NCBI GenBank assembly: GCA_003648985.1
Contig: QMQQ01000004.1
Location: 1 to 26,036, forward strand
Length of the DNA: 26,036 nucleotides
Origin: Candidatus Woesearchaeota archaeon
Lineage (GTDB): Archaea; Nanobdellota; Nanobdellia; Woesearchaeales; B54-G15
Direction of reading: 5' to 3'
This document shows positions 6,653-13,567 of this stretch, piece by piece. The translations under genes were made by a program, and so were the position numbers. How positions within the stretch are numbered: position 1 is the first letter of the stretch; the number at the start of each line of letters is the position of its first letter. Below the pieces are notes generated by a model that saw nothing but the letters and a program-made list of their open reading frames with translations, had not been told where the DNA came from and ran no database searches.

Positions 6653-7489
6653 TTATTCATCTAACGGATTTTTCACTTTCTTTATCTGCTCTAAGCTTAC
6701 CTTTGTGTAGCGCTCTGTTGTTGCAAGATTTGCATGGCCAAGAAGGGTTTGAATAACTCTTATATCTGTTCCTTGTTCTAGTAGATGTGTTGCAAAGCTT
6801 GCTCTTAGAGCATGGCAATAAACCCTTTTTTTAATACCTGCTTTTTCAGCAAGAGATTTTATGATCTTTTCTGCCTGCCTTGGAGTTATTGGTTGGTTTT
6901 GTTTGCTCGGGCTTGGAAAAAGAAATTCGTTTTCTGGAAATTTTTCTTTTAGTTTTGGAATATATTCCTGCAAATCTTTGACTAAAGTAGTTGAAAGTAT
7001 AACAATCCTATCTTTTTTTCCTTTTCCTGCCCTTACAACAGCTATTTTTTCTTTTAGGTCAAGATCGTTTATTTGCATTTTAACAGCTTCAGAAACACGC
7101 AATCCAGCTGAATAGAGAAGCTCTACAAGAACCCTGTGTTTTTGATTCTTTGCTGATGCTATCATTTGCTTTATTTCATCCTTTGTTAGAACAGTAGGAA
7201 TCTTTTTTTCTAGCTTTGGAGATTCTATTTTGCTAAATATATCCCGTTCAAGGATTTTTTTATAGAAAAACCTTAATGTGCATAAAGCCAAGTTGACTGA
7301 CGAAGGTTTTAGTTTTTTATCAAACAAGAGATTTGCAATATAGCTCTTTACGTCTTCCTCTGTTGCTTCGTGTGGGGGTTTTTTGATAAAGGAAAGAAAA
7401 TCTTTATTGAAAAAAAGATATGTTTTTACTGTTTTTTCTGAAAAGCCTCTTAGCTTAAGCTCTGTTTCGAGTTGTTTTAAAGCTTGCAT
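6653..7489 (-). CDS. xerA: Tyrosine recombinase of the XerA/XerC/D family
   Basis: A 278-aa site-specific recombinase. The N-terminal SAM-like core-binding domain spans about 1-90 and the catalytic domain 98-270. All catalytic residues are visible: R131 (SAGLRVSEAV), K156 in the beta-hairpin (GKGKKDR), H226 and R229 (HALRASFATHLL), H252 (LGHANLATTERY) and nucleophile Y261. Archaeal XerA resolves chromosome dimers at dif; plasmid or integrase roles are also possible. I did not find a dif-like site beside it. It is the last gene of a minus-strand row that reads away from the 11-bp repeat array, and its start lies 3 nt after the stop of the 117-aa gene. Confidence 0.93.
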   Translation of the reverse strand: MQALKQLETELKLRGFSEKTVKTYLFFNKDFLSFIKKPPHEATEEDVKSYIANLLFDKKLKPSSVNLALCTLRFFYKKILERDIFSKIESPKLEKKIPTVLTKDEIKQMIASAKNQKHRVLVELLYSAGLRVSEAVKMQINDLDLKEKIAVVRAGKGKKDRIVILSTTLVKDLQEYIPKLKEKFPENEFLFPSPSKQNQPITPRQAEKIIKSLAEKAGIKKRVYCHALRASFATHLLEQGTDIRVIQTLLGHANLATTERYTKVSLEQIKKVKNPLDE

Positions 7490-7492
7490 TTT

Positions 7493-7846
7493 TTATCCAA
7501 AATGATAATCAAAAATAATTGGAACCTGAACTAGCTTTGCAAGATTATGGATTTTGCTTCTACTTCTATTCTGCGCCTTTAAGGTTTCTGCTAGGTGCAA
7601 TGCATCATGTTTTGTGCATGCGCAGGCATAAAGAACATAGGTATCCTGATATTTTCCTCTGTTTTTTCTCCTGAAGTATATGTCTGCTGTTATAGCAAGA
7701 AAGCTGTTTTCTTCTGTTGTTATATCAAAGGTTGTAAGCTGGATATAAATTTTTGAAATATTCCTTGTGCGGACTCTTTCTTTTTTTAATCTTGAATATA
7801 TTTCTTTTGTTAAAGTTTCGAGATCTGGATAATCTTGGATGTTCAT
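7493..7846 (-). CDS. Uncharacterised 117-aa protein upstream of xer
   Basis: I do not recognise a family. The prediction is alpha/beta: a helix at 9-28, a strand IYIQLTTFDI (33-42), strands SFLAITADIYFRR and YVLYACACT, a helix KHDALHLAETLKAQ, and a final strand VPIIFDYHFG. The fold could bind nucleic acid or a small ligand, but this is not shown. Spacing to xer is 3 nt, so the two are co-translated. It may be an accessory factor of the recombinase or of the wHTH proteins upstream. No clear promoter was seen in the 125-nt gap before it (7847-7971), which is T-rich and holds one GCGACGATT motif at 7917. Confidence 0.65.
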   Translation of the reverse strand: MNIQDYPDLETLTKEIYSRLKKERVRTRNISKIYIQLTTFDITTEENSFLAITADIYFRRKNRGKYQDTYVLYACACTKHDALHLAETLKAQNRSRSKIHNLAKLVQVPIIFDYHFG

Positions 7847-7971
7847 TTTAGTTTTCTAAAACGAACTTTTTTCTGGTTTTTTGTTTTTGAGAAGGAGATT
7901 TGATAAAAAATTTTAAGCGACGATTGAAAATTTTAGTCTTTTATTTTTGGTGTTTGTTCTTTGTTTTGCGA

Positions 7972-8520
7972 TTAAAACTTTTGATTAAAACCTAAAAGTT
8001 TTTGGTTAAGTCCAACGATATTTTCTTTTGCCTGAAGCTCTTTAAATCCTGGTTCTAATGAGATCAAAGGCCTGCCTTTTATGTATGTTTTTTGTACTGG
8101 AATGCCTTTTGAGATTAGGTTTGTAACATAGGTTCTGATAAGGGTAAGGGAAAGGTTTAGCTTTTGGGCAAGTTCTAGGTAGGAAATGGGCTTTGATTCT
8201 GAATAAAGGGCAAGAAAGACTTTTTGCTCTTCTTGCGTTAGGGGCTGGATTTGATGGATTTCTGGTTTGGATTGGATTGGCTGGCCTGTAATTTCTGAGA
8301 TTATATTTTTGAGCTGCTTTATTTCTTCTTGCAGATGCTGGATTTTTTTATCCAGTTCGCATAGGTATTCATAATTTGCCTGGATTTCGTTTGTGTTTTC
8401 GTTTATTGCATCGAGATGTTCTTCGAGTTCTTCGTGTATTTTTGAGAATGTTGATTGGACGAATTGCTTTAAGTCTTCCGGTTTTTCGTCGAAGAAGATG
8501 ACCTTGGTTATTTTTGTCAC
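7972..8520 (-). CDS. Coiled-coil plus winged-helix DNA-binding protein, 182 aa
   Basis: Residues 15-78 form a long coiled coil rich in E and Q (LQEEIKQLKNIISEI). A Q/P-rich linker follows (79-93), then a winged-helix domain at about 94-155 (LTQEEQKVFLALYSESKPIS, AQKLNLSLTLIRTYVTNLIS, then the wing YIKGRPLISL). The tail is Q/N-rich. The start is GTG at 8520, chosen because AGGAG lies about 7 nt upstream and a TATA box lies further up (8571-8580). It resembles its upstream neighbour in plan (coil, then wHTH) but not obviously in sequence. Such proteins act as transcription regulators, replication initiators or partition adaptors; the adjacent repeat array suggests one of these. Confidence 0.75.
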   Translation of the reverse strand: MTKITKVIFFDEKPEDLKQFVQSTFSKIHEELEEHLDAINENTNEIQANYEYLCELDKKIQHLQEEIKQLKNIISEITGQPIQSKPEIHQIQPLTQEEQKVFLALYSESKPISYLELAQKLNLSLTLIRTYVTNLISKGIPVQKTYIKGRPLISLEPGFKELQAKENIVGLNQKLLGFNQKF

Positions 8521-8569
8521 CTCTTTCTCCTGCTTTGTTTGATACTTTCTTTGCTTAATGCTTTGTTTG

Positions 8570-9250
8570 TTATTTATATAATTTTCTCGTGTTTAAACTA
8601 TAGGTTTTCTTTCTTTTTTTGCGCTTTGTTTTGGTTATTTTGCCTTCTTTTTCAAGTTCTGCAAGAAGGCGATAGAACGTGCTTTTTGAGCAGAGGGCTT
8701 GCTCGTTGACGATAATCTCTTTGAGCTGGAAAGCTGTTGAGCCTGGATATCGTGTTAGAAGGTTTAAGATGAGGTTTTTTATGTAATCTTTTGAATGTTT
8801 GACGATTCTCTTGGCTATTCTTTCTTTTGCTTGGAGTTCTGATTTGAGCTTTTTCTTTTGACGTTCCTGAGCTTGTGCTGTTGAGATTGGTTTGGTTTGT
8901 TTGTTTTGGAGTTGGTCGAGGATAGAGGTAATGCGTTCGAGGATAGGCTTAAGGTTTGGGTCTTGGCTTTGTGATTGTTTTTGATTCAGGCTTAAAGAGT
9001 TTAGCTGTGCAGTAAGCTGGTCTATCTGTTTTGAAAGCAAGGCATATTTTGATTCTAGATCAAGGAGTTTTGATTCCTGTGTTTTCGTTCTTTCATTGAG
9101 AAAGGTAATCCAAGTAAAGAGATGGTTTATGTCTTCTTTTGCACGGAAGAAGGCATTTGATACTGCTGAATGAAACCGTTGAAGAAAGGTAAGATGTTCT
9201 TCTTGATCTTGTCCTAAACGTTTGTGTTTTGCGCGTTGAAAGAGAGGCAT
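8570..9250 (-). CDS. Coiled-coil plus winged-helix DNA-binding protein, 226 aa, next to the repeat array
   Basis: The domain order is a basic N-terminus (1-12), a helical region (18-55), a coiled coil (56-85), a Q/S-rich low-complexity linker (86-135), a basic helix (136-158), a winged helix at about 159-212 and a lysine-rich end. Within the winged helix are LILNLLTRYPGSTAFQLKEI, then SKSTFYRLLAELEKEGKITK and a wing KRKKRKKTYSL. The coil suggests a dimer or oligomer, and the wHTH suggests specific DNA binding. The ATG lies 27 nt from a TATA box, and the nineteen-unit repeat array begins just upstream of that box. The likely binding site of this protein is therefore the array in front of its own gene. 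Confidence 0.78.
   Translation of the reverse strand: MPLFQRAKHKRLGQDQEEHLTFLQRFHSAVSNAFFRAKEDINHLFTWITFLNERTKTQESKLLDLESKYALLSKQIDQLTAQLNSLSLNQKQSQSQDPNLKPILERITSILDQLQNKQTKPISTAQAQERQKKKLKSELQAKERIAKRIVKHSKDYIKNLILNLLTRYPGSTAFQLKEIIVNEQALCSKSTFYRLLAELEKEGKITKTKRKKRKKTYSLNTRKLYK
8571..8580 (-). promoter_or_regulatory. TATA box and leader of the 8520 gene
   Basis: On the minus strand TATATAAATA lies about 57 nt before the GTG start at 8520, overlapping the end of the upstream wHTH gene. Transcription would begin near 8550, giving a leader of about 30 nt that carries AGGAG before the start codon. This contrasts with the leaderless promoters elsewhere in the window. Confidence 0.4.
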
Positions 9251-9273
9251 TTTTGTTTTGAGATGTGGTGGAG

Positions 9274-9282
9274 GTATAAAAG
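9274..9282 (-). promoter_or_regulatory. TATA box of the 9250 wHTH gene
   Basis: CTTTTATAC on the minus strand is centred about 27 nt before the ATG at 9250. The first repeat unit (9295) lies 13 nt further upstream, so protein bound to the array would sit directly at the promoter. Confidence 0.6.
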
Positions 9283-9294
9283 AATTTCTGGTTT

Positions 9295-9605
9295 TGAGAC
9301 TATAATGGGACTAAAATGGGACTAAGCTAGGACTATAGTGGGACTATGGTGGGACTAAGTTGTCGACGATAAGTCTTAATTTTGTGAGACTAACGTGAGA
9401 CTTATGTGGGACTAAATTGAGACTATAGTGAGACTATGTTGAAAGGGAAAAGTTTTTCGTCGATAAAAAAGCCCTGTTTTAGTTATGCTCTGTTTTGGGA
9501 CTAAAATGGGACTAGAGTGAGACTAACGTGGGACTAAAATGGGACTAATTATCGACGATAAACTGGGAAAATTGGGACTAAAGTGAGACTAAGCTGAGAC
9601 TAAAT
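9295..9605. repeat. Nineteen-unit array of 11-bp repeats TGRGACTAWNN in four blocks (iteron- or centromere-like)
   Basis: Units begin exactly every 11 bp inside each block. Block 1 (9295-9360) has six units, block 2 (9385-9439) five, block 3 (9496-9550) five and block 4 (9573-9605) three. Examples are TGGGACTAAAA, TGAGACTATAG and TGAGACTAACG; T-G-[AG]-G-A-C-T is nearly invariant and the last three bases vary. Gaps of 24, 56 and 22 bp separate the blocks. The gaps carry TCGACGATAA (9363-9372 and 9552-9561) or TCGTCGATAA (9457-9466). One inverted half-unit, AAGTCTTA, lies at 9371-9378. All full units point the same way. There are no CRISPR-type spacers and no ORF. The array probably binds a protein on one helical face. 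Confidence 0.93.
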
Positions 9606-10234
9606 GATAGAAAAGAAATGAAAGTTGTAAAAAATGTGCATGAAAATAAAGTGAGTAAAAGGAAGGTTGTAAAGTTAAAGCGTTAAATGTAGTAAGTTGA
9701 ATGTAAAGTGGGGTGGCATGTAATGTGCTGAGATATGGTAAAGTGATGGAATACTGATTAGTTTTGTTTTAGTAAAGTGAAGTTGGAGGTAAGTAAAAGG
9801 GAGTTTGTGAGTTTGAAATTGGAAGGTGAAGGGAGAGATTGGATCAGAAAAAAGTGAAAAGTGAGTTGTTTGTGGTTTTTGTTGAAATGGTATGGTTCTA
9901 GTCAGGTCGTCGCAAAAGATTATTTTTCATTATAGAAAATAAATAGGAAAATGAAAAAGTGAGAGTTCTAAAAGTGCGGACTTAGAATAGATGTCTGTGT
10001 ATGGAGATCGAATTCGCTTTTAGAATAGGACGACAACAAATGAACAATTTAAGAATCCATTATTATTTTCCATATTGAAAAATATAAAGAAAGCGAAAAA
10101 GTGAGAGTTTGAATAAGTAAGTTATGTGTTGATGGTCTGGATTTGGGGTAAGAAAGTAGTGGAGATAACAGTTAGGCATTATGCTATTTGGGTTATTTCT
10201 GGCTTATTTTTTAGATTTTTAAGATAGGAAAGGT
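9606..10234. other. Long gene-free region with a C-depleted plus strand
   Basis: About 630 bp without a credible gene. Positions 9601-9900 contain only seven C residues on the plus strand, with abundant G and A. AAAGTGA recurs at 9648, 9740, 9774, 9851, 9858, 9956, 10098 and 10245. The right half holds three copies of a ~50-bp element (listed separately). It also holds a 9-bp inverted repeat, TTCTAAAAG (9966-9974) and CTTTTAGAA (10017-10025), and an outer pair GTCGTC (9906-9911) and GACGAC (10029-10034). An origin, a centromere extension or a non-coding RNA are all possible. Confidence 0.6.
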
Positions 10235-10256
10235 TTAAGTAAGAAAAGTGAGAGTT
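9920..10256. repeat. Three degenerate ~50-bp elements at ~142-bp period
   Basis: Copy A lies at 9920-9967, copy B at 10063-10109 and copy C at 10204-10256, with starts 143 and 141 bp apart. Each opens with TTATTTT and ends with GAAAAAGTGAGAGTT (GAAAAGTGAGAGTT in C). A and B also share a middle of the form CAT-A/T-rich-GAAAA-TA-A-AG-AAA, and each can form a short hairpin (TTATTTT...AAAATAA in A, TATTTTC...GAAAATA with one bulge in B). Weaker similarity continues between copies (TGTGTATGG after A, TGTGTTGATGG after B). Copy C runs into the 3' end of the thiamine pyrophosphokinase gene. Confidence 0.6.
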
Positions 10257-10909
10257 CGTAAGAAACGTAAGAGTTTATTTTCTGAAGGGAAAAGAATGGA
10301 AACACAGAGTTTCCCTCTTCTGAAATTTATATTAACTCGTGATTTCTCGGCTATGTTACTAATACATCTTGAAGATTCCCTAAATATATTGTCCATACGT
10401 AAAGTCCACTTGAGTCCGTGAGATGAGATTTTTTCTACAATTTTAGTAATAGGGATTATTGAAATGGTTGTTCCTTTTACATTATTAAGGGTAAAGTCTT
10501 TCTTGTTCGGAAATATGATAAGTTCAGTTCCGAATGGGATAATTATGCTAAAATATCGAGCGTATTTCGATGCTAAAAAGAAATTAGTGATTGTTTGATC
10601 AAATCTTCCTCCAAAAGCTCCCACAACATAAACCAAAGAAGACTTCCTTTTTCTTGCTAAATTTAAAGCTAGTTCTCCGTCTGTTTTATCTTTATTTTTT
10701 GGAAATCGATGGATTAACACTTCTTTCTGCGGAAGACAGGATAAAGAATCTAAATCCCCAATTACCTCGTGTACTTTGATTTTGAAAGATTTTGCTTTAG
10801 CGAAACCGCCATTTGCGGCGATTATTAGCGATGAATTTTTAGCTAAGAATTTATATAACGCTTTAGAATTTTGCTTATAATCTCCGTTTAAGAATGTAAG
10901 CGTTTTCAT
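10235..10909 (-). CDS. Thiamine pyrophosphokinase
   Basis: A 224-aa enzyme that converts thiamine plus ATP to thiamine pyrophosphate and AMP. Family motifs in order are AANGGF (31-36), GDLDSL (51-56), FPKNKDKTDGELAL (69-82) and VGAFGGRFDQTITN (96-109). The C-terminal beta domain carries the conserved S-N segment (CISNIAEKSRVNINFRRGKL). It lies 6 nt downstream of a HAD phosphatase gene in the same operon. Together they suggest salvage of thiamine in place of de novo synthesis. The last bases overlap the third ~50-bp repeat element. Confidence 0.9.
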   Translation of the reverse strand: MKTLTFLNGDYKQNSKALYKFLAKNSSLIIAANGGFAKAKSFKIKVHEVIGDLDSLSCLPQKEVLIHRFPKNKDKTDGELALNLARKRKSSLVYVVGAFGGRFDQTITNFFLASKYARYFSIIIPFGTELIIFPNKKDFTLNNVKGTTISIIPITKIVEKISSHGLKWTLRMDNIFRESSRCISNIAEKSRVNINFRRGKLCVSILFPSENKLLRFLRTLTFLT

Positions 10910-10915
10910 CCGGTT

Positions 10916-11713
10916 TTATGAGATTAAGTCGTATAAAAACTTTGCTACCTCTTCGATCGAATGCACCATATAAAGTCCTGGCTGTTTGTGTAGGCCGATC
11001 TTAATGTCATCGTCATTATAACCTAAATGATAAAGCACAGAAAAAAGAATTTCCTGTGGATTTATGATACACCCGTACTTTGCATTAACTAAACACCAAA
11101 TGTCATGTATTCCATCACCTACAAATAAATATTCTTCATTTTCTACAATTTTCTTAATTTCTTTTAGTTTGTCCTCTGGGGAAGCTATTTTAAGTTCTAA
11201 ACCTCCGATTGCGACACCGTCGCTGTTAAAATGTAAATCATTACATAGTATTCTTTCTGGTTGCACAATGTCTTTTAAAGCTCCAAGAATGATATCTCTC
11301 GACCAATTTAAAGAAATTATGAAAAGAAAATATTTAGAAGCAAGTTGTTTTAAAATTTCCCTGTGAGGAATAAAAATCTTAGCTCCTGCTTTTCTGAGTT
11401 TTGATTTTGTAACATATTTCAAATATGGTGCTATGCTCCTAGCCGAACTTAATTCTACTTCTTTAAGGGTATCTGATAGCAAACTCAATGTTTCTTCTCT
11501 CGAATGTTGTTTTGTCCGTTCTCGTTCAAAGAATCTTAGCATCGCTTCTCCTATCTGAGTGGAATAATTTGTGTTAGCAATGGACCAAAGCTGTTCAAAC
11601 ACAGTTTTCTCTTCTGGAGGATAACTTTCATGGATTAATCTAATTAGAAGTGTAGTTGTATCCTGTGGCGTTAAGGTTCTGTCGAAATCGAAAAATACAT
11701 ATTTTAGTGTCAT
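10916..11713 (-). CDS. HAD-superfamily phosphatase, possibly thiamine-phosphate directed
   Basis: A 265-aa HAD hydrolase. Motif I is D9-F-D11-R-T-L-T with nucleophile D9, motif II is S134 (IISLNWS), motif III is K182 (PEDK) and motif IV is G-D200-G-I-H-D204. The insert between about 20 and 110 is a helical C1-type cap as in phosphoserine-phosphatase-like enzymes. It is the first gene of a two-gene operon with thiamine pyrophosphokinase. A HAD enzyme that dephosphorylates thiamine monophosphate to feed the kinase would make sense, as in plant TenA-HAD fusions, but substrate is inference. It shares a symmetrical TATA box with the divergent gene at 11767. Confidence 0.85.
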   Translation of the reverse strand: MTLKYVFFDFDRTLTPQDTTTLLIRLIHESYPPEEKTVFEQLWSIANTNYSTQIGEAMLRFFERERTKQHSREETLSLLSDTLKEVELSSARSIAPYLKYVTKSKLRKAGAKIFIPHREILKQLASKYFLFIISLNWSRDIILGALKDIVQPERILCNDLHFNSDGVAIGGLELKIASPEDKLKEIKKIVENEEYLFVGDGIHDIWCLVNAKYGCIINPQEILFSVLYHLGYNDDDIKIGLHKQPGLYMVHSIEEVAKFLYDLIS

Positions 11714-11737
11714 TTTTAAAAACTTTAGAAGTCGATA

Positions 11738-11745
11738 TTTATAAA
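11738..11745. promoter_or_regulatory. Shared palindromic TATA box for divergent genes 11713(-) and 11767(+)
   Basis: TTTATAAA is its own reverse complement, centred at 11741.5. The two ATGs are 54 bp apart, at 28.5 and 25.5 nt from the centre. No other AT box of similar quality exists in the 53-bp gap. Confidence 0.65.
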
Positions 11746-11766
11746 ATTTACTACTTTATAGTAAAG

Positions 11767-12393
11767 ATGAGAAAGAAAGAACTTGCGATTTTTTTGTCTG
11801 GGTTGAGAGGATTTGCTGTGAGGAAGGAATCGCTGGAGCAGAGAGAAAGTGAAAGCGAGATTATTGCTGATGTGTTGTGGAAAGCTTATATGCTTGGAGA
11901 TATTGAAGGCAAGATTATTGCTGATCTTGGATGCGGCACAGGCATAATTGGAATAGGATGTTTGCTTCTTGGAGCTAAAAAGGTTTATTTTGTTGATATC
12001 GACGAGGATGCGATTAAAGTGTTAAAAGAAAATCTTTCTAAGCTTGAAGGAAATTTGAGGAGGAAAGCTGTTATCATTTTAAAGGATGTCAGTAAACTAA
12101 GCAAAAAAGATGTGAAAAATGTTGAAGTTGTTATTCAAAATCCTCCTTTTGGTGTGAAGAAAAGACTTGACAGGGTTTTCTTAGAGGTTGCCTTTAAGCT
12201 TGTAAATGTTGTTTATTCTTTTCATAGGCTTGATGTTGAAAGATTTGTGTATGCTTTTAGTAGGGATCATGGCTTTAAAGTAACGCACTTATGGAAATAC
12301 AAATGGCCGATGAAGGCTGTTGCAAGAAAGCACAGAAAACGAATAAGATACCTGCCTGTTGGCTGCTGGAGATTGGAAAGATTTTTAAAATAA
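11767..12393 (+). CDS. METTL5-like RNA (adenine-N6) methyltransferase
   Basis: A 208-aa class I SAM-dependent methyltransferase. The N-terminus carries ESLEQRESESEIIADVLW, close to the LEQY-type motif of the METTL5/COG2263 family. The SAM motif is ADLGCGTGIIGIG (52-64), the acidic motif FVDID (75-79), and the catalytic NPPFG (125-129) marks N6-adenine methylation of RNA. METTL5 modifies one adenine in small-subunit rRNA, and the archaeal target is probably equivalent. The start is ATG 11767, supported by the TATA box 25 nt upstream and by the divergent gene. It heads the operon with rpo11 and AMMECR1. Confidence 0.87.
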   Translation: MRKKELAIFLSGLRGFAVRKESLEQRESESEIIADVLWKAYMLGDIEGKIIADLGCGTGIIGIGCLLLGAKKVYFVDIDEDAIKVLKENLSKLEGNLRRKAVIILKDVSKLSKKDVKNVEVVIQNPPFGVKKRLDRVFLEVAFKLVNVVYSFHRLDVERFVYAFSRDHGFKVTHLWKYKWPMKAVARKHRKRIRYLPVGCWRLERFLK

Positions 12394-12413
12394 AAGAAAA
12401 AGGTTAGGCTGAA

Positions 12414-12692
12414 ATGGAAGTTAAGATTGTTAAAGAAGAGAAAAATAAACTGATCATCGAGCTTCCGAAGGAAGGACATACTTTTCTGAATGCTTTAAAA
12501 GAAGAGCTGTGGAATGACAAACACGTCAAGGTTTCTGGATACAGGATAGACCATCCGCTTGTTGGCATTCCAAGGTTGATAGTTGAAACTGACGGCAAGG
12601 AAACGCCAAAGAAAGCTTTGATTGCTGCGGCTGAAAGACTAAAAAAGCAAGGAAAGAAGTTTAAGGAATTGATTGGAAGGCTTAGGATTTAA
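12414..12692 (+). CDS. rpo11: DNA-directed RNA polymerase subunit Rpo11 (L)
   Basis: A 92-aa archaeal Rpb11/L subunit that pairs with Rpo3 to form the assembly platform of RNA polymerase. The signature includes LPKEGHTFLNALKEELWND (17-35), VSGYRIDHPLVGIPRLIVET (40-59) and the C-terminal helix KKALIAAAERLKKQGKKF. The length is normal. It lies 20 nt after the methyltransferase gene and 13 nt before AMMECR1. Confidence 0.96.
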   Translation: MEVKIVKEEKNKLIIELPKEGHTFLNALKEELWNDKHVKVSGYRIDHPLVGIPRLIVETDGKETPKKALIAAAERLKKQGKKFKELIGRLRI

Positions 12693-12705
12693 TCTGTAAT
12701 TCAGA

Positions 12706-13314
12706 ATGAAAAAATACAGCGTAGAAGAAGCAAAAGAATTGATTGCACTGGCAAGAAAGGCAATTGAAGATTTCTATGTCGATAAAGATACAGAGGCAGA
12801 GATTTCTGATGAAATAAAAGAGAAATATAAAGAAAAGAGAGGAGTGTTCGTAAGTATATATGTTGATGGTGAATTGCAGGGCTGTATTGGATTTGCTTAT
12901 GCTGTTTTTCCTTTGTGGAAAGCAGTAATAAAAGCTGCTGTTGGAGCTGCCTTTGAAGATCCAAGATTTCCGCCTTTGCTCAAAGAGAATTACAAAAAAA
13001 GCAGAATTGAATTGACGATATTAACTGAACCTGAACCTATTGAAATTGAGGAGCCAGAGGATTATTTGAAAAAGATAAAGATAGGAAAGCATGGACTGAT
13101 GGTAAAGGATGCTTTTGGAAGTGGTTTATTATTGCCGCAGGTTGCTGTTGATGAAGGCTGGAATGTTGAAGAGTTTTTGAATTATACTTGTATGAAAGCT
13201 GGATTAGATGCTGATTGCTGGCGTAACAAGCGAAGGAATGTTTATTGGTTTGAGGCGCAGGTTTTTAGCGAAGAAGATGGAAAGGTTGTTGAAAAACGCT
13301 TGGAGGTGAAATAA
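12706..13314 (+). CDS. AMMECR1-domain protein
   Basis: A 202-aa member of the AMMECR1 family, present across archaea and eukaryotes. The diagnostic LQGCIGF motif lies near residue 57. The family block AAFEDPRFPPLL and the late motif WRNKRRNVYWFEAQVF are also present. The fold is known but the biochemical role is not; a nucleic-acid-linked or methyl-group-handling function has been suggested for the family. It lies between rpo11 and the small membrane protein, whose ATG abuts its stop codon. Confidence 0.92.
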   Translation: MKKYSVEEAKELIALARKAIEDFYVDKDTEAEISDEIKEKYKEKRGVFVSIYVDGELQGCIGFAYAVFPLWKAVIKAAVGAAFEDPRFPPLLKENYKKSRIELTILTEPEPIEIEEPEDYLKKIKIGKHGLMVKDAFGSGLLLPQVAVDEGWNVEEFLNYTCMKAGLDADCWRNKRRNVYWFEAQVFSEEDGKVVEKRLEVK

Positions 13315-13533
13315 ATGTTTTGGTTTGGTTGGACAGCTGGCTTTGGGATTGGCTTTTCTTTGTTGCTTGCTTTGGTTATGATATGGAGTTTGATATGGAA
13401 AGGTATAGCTTTGTGGAAAGCAGGAAGAAATGGCCAGCTCGGCTGGTTTGTAATTTTGTTTATAATCAACACTGCAGGAATACTTGATATAATTTATTTG
13501 ATATGGTTTCAGAAAAAGAAGCGGAAAAGATAA
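13315..13533 (+). CDS. DUF5652-like small membrane protein
   Basis: A 72-aa protein with two transmembrane helices (about 6-29 and 43-65) separated by a short loop LWKAGRNGQLGW, and a basic tail KKKRKR. The loop-plus-helix pattern (K-A-x-R-x-x-x-x-G-W-F...N-T-x-G-I-L-[DE]-I-x-Y) is that of DUF5652-type proteins found in many small-genome archaea and bacteria; the function is unknown. The ATG directly follows the AMMECR1 stop, and GGAGGTGAA at 13302-13310 is its Shine-Dalgarno site. Confidence 0.8.
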   Translation: MFWFGWTAGFGIGFSLLLALVMIWSLIWKGIALWKAGRNGQLGWFVILFIINTAGILDIIYLIWFQKKKRKR

Positions 13534-13535
13534 AA

Positions 13536-13543
13536 ATTTAAAT
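13536..13543 (+). promoter_or_regulatory. AT-box promoter of the 13568-15619 operon
   Basis: The palindrome ATTTAAAT is centred at 13539.5. The ATG at 13568 lies 28 nt downstream, which favours it over the in-frame GTG at 13562. Confidence 0.55.
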
Positions 13544-13567
13544 ATTATTTCTGGTGCCTAAGTGATA

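Noticed and set aside
6653..7489. Integron or phage integration site beside the recombinase
   Set aside because: No flanking att-like direct repeats or tRNA gene seen; the protein fits chromosomal Xer equally well.
9295..9605. CRISPR array
   Set aside because: Units are 11 bp and contiguous, with no unique spacers of 25-40 bp and no cas genes nearby.
11656..11766. Longer N-terminus of the METTL5-like protein
   Set aside because: It would run through the shared promoter and into the divergent HAD gene; the family N-terminus begins at 11767.
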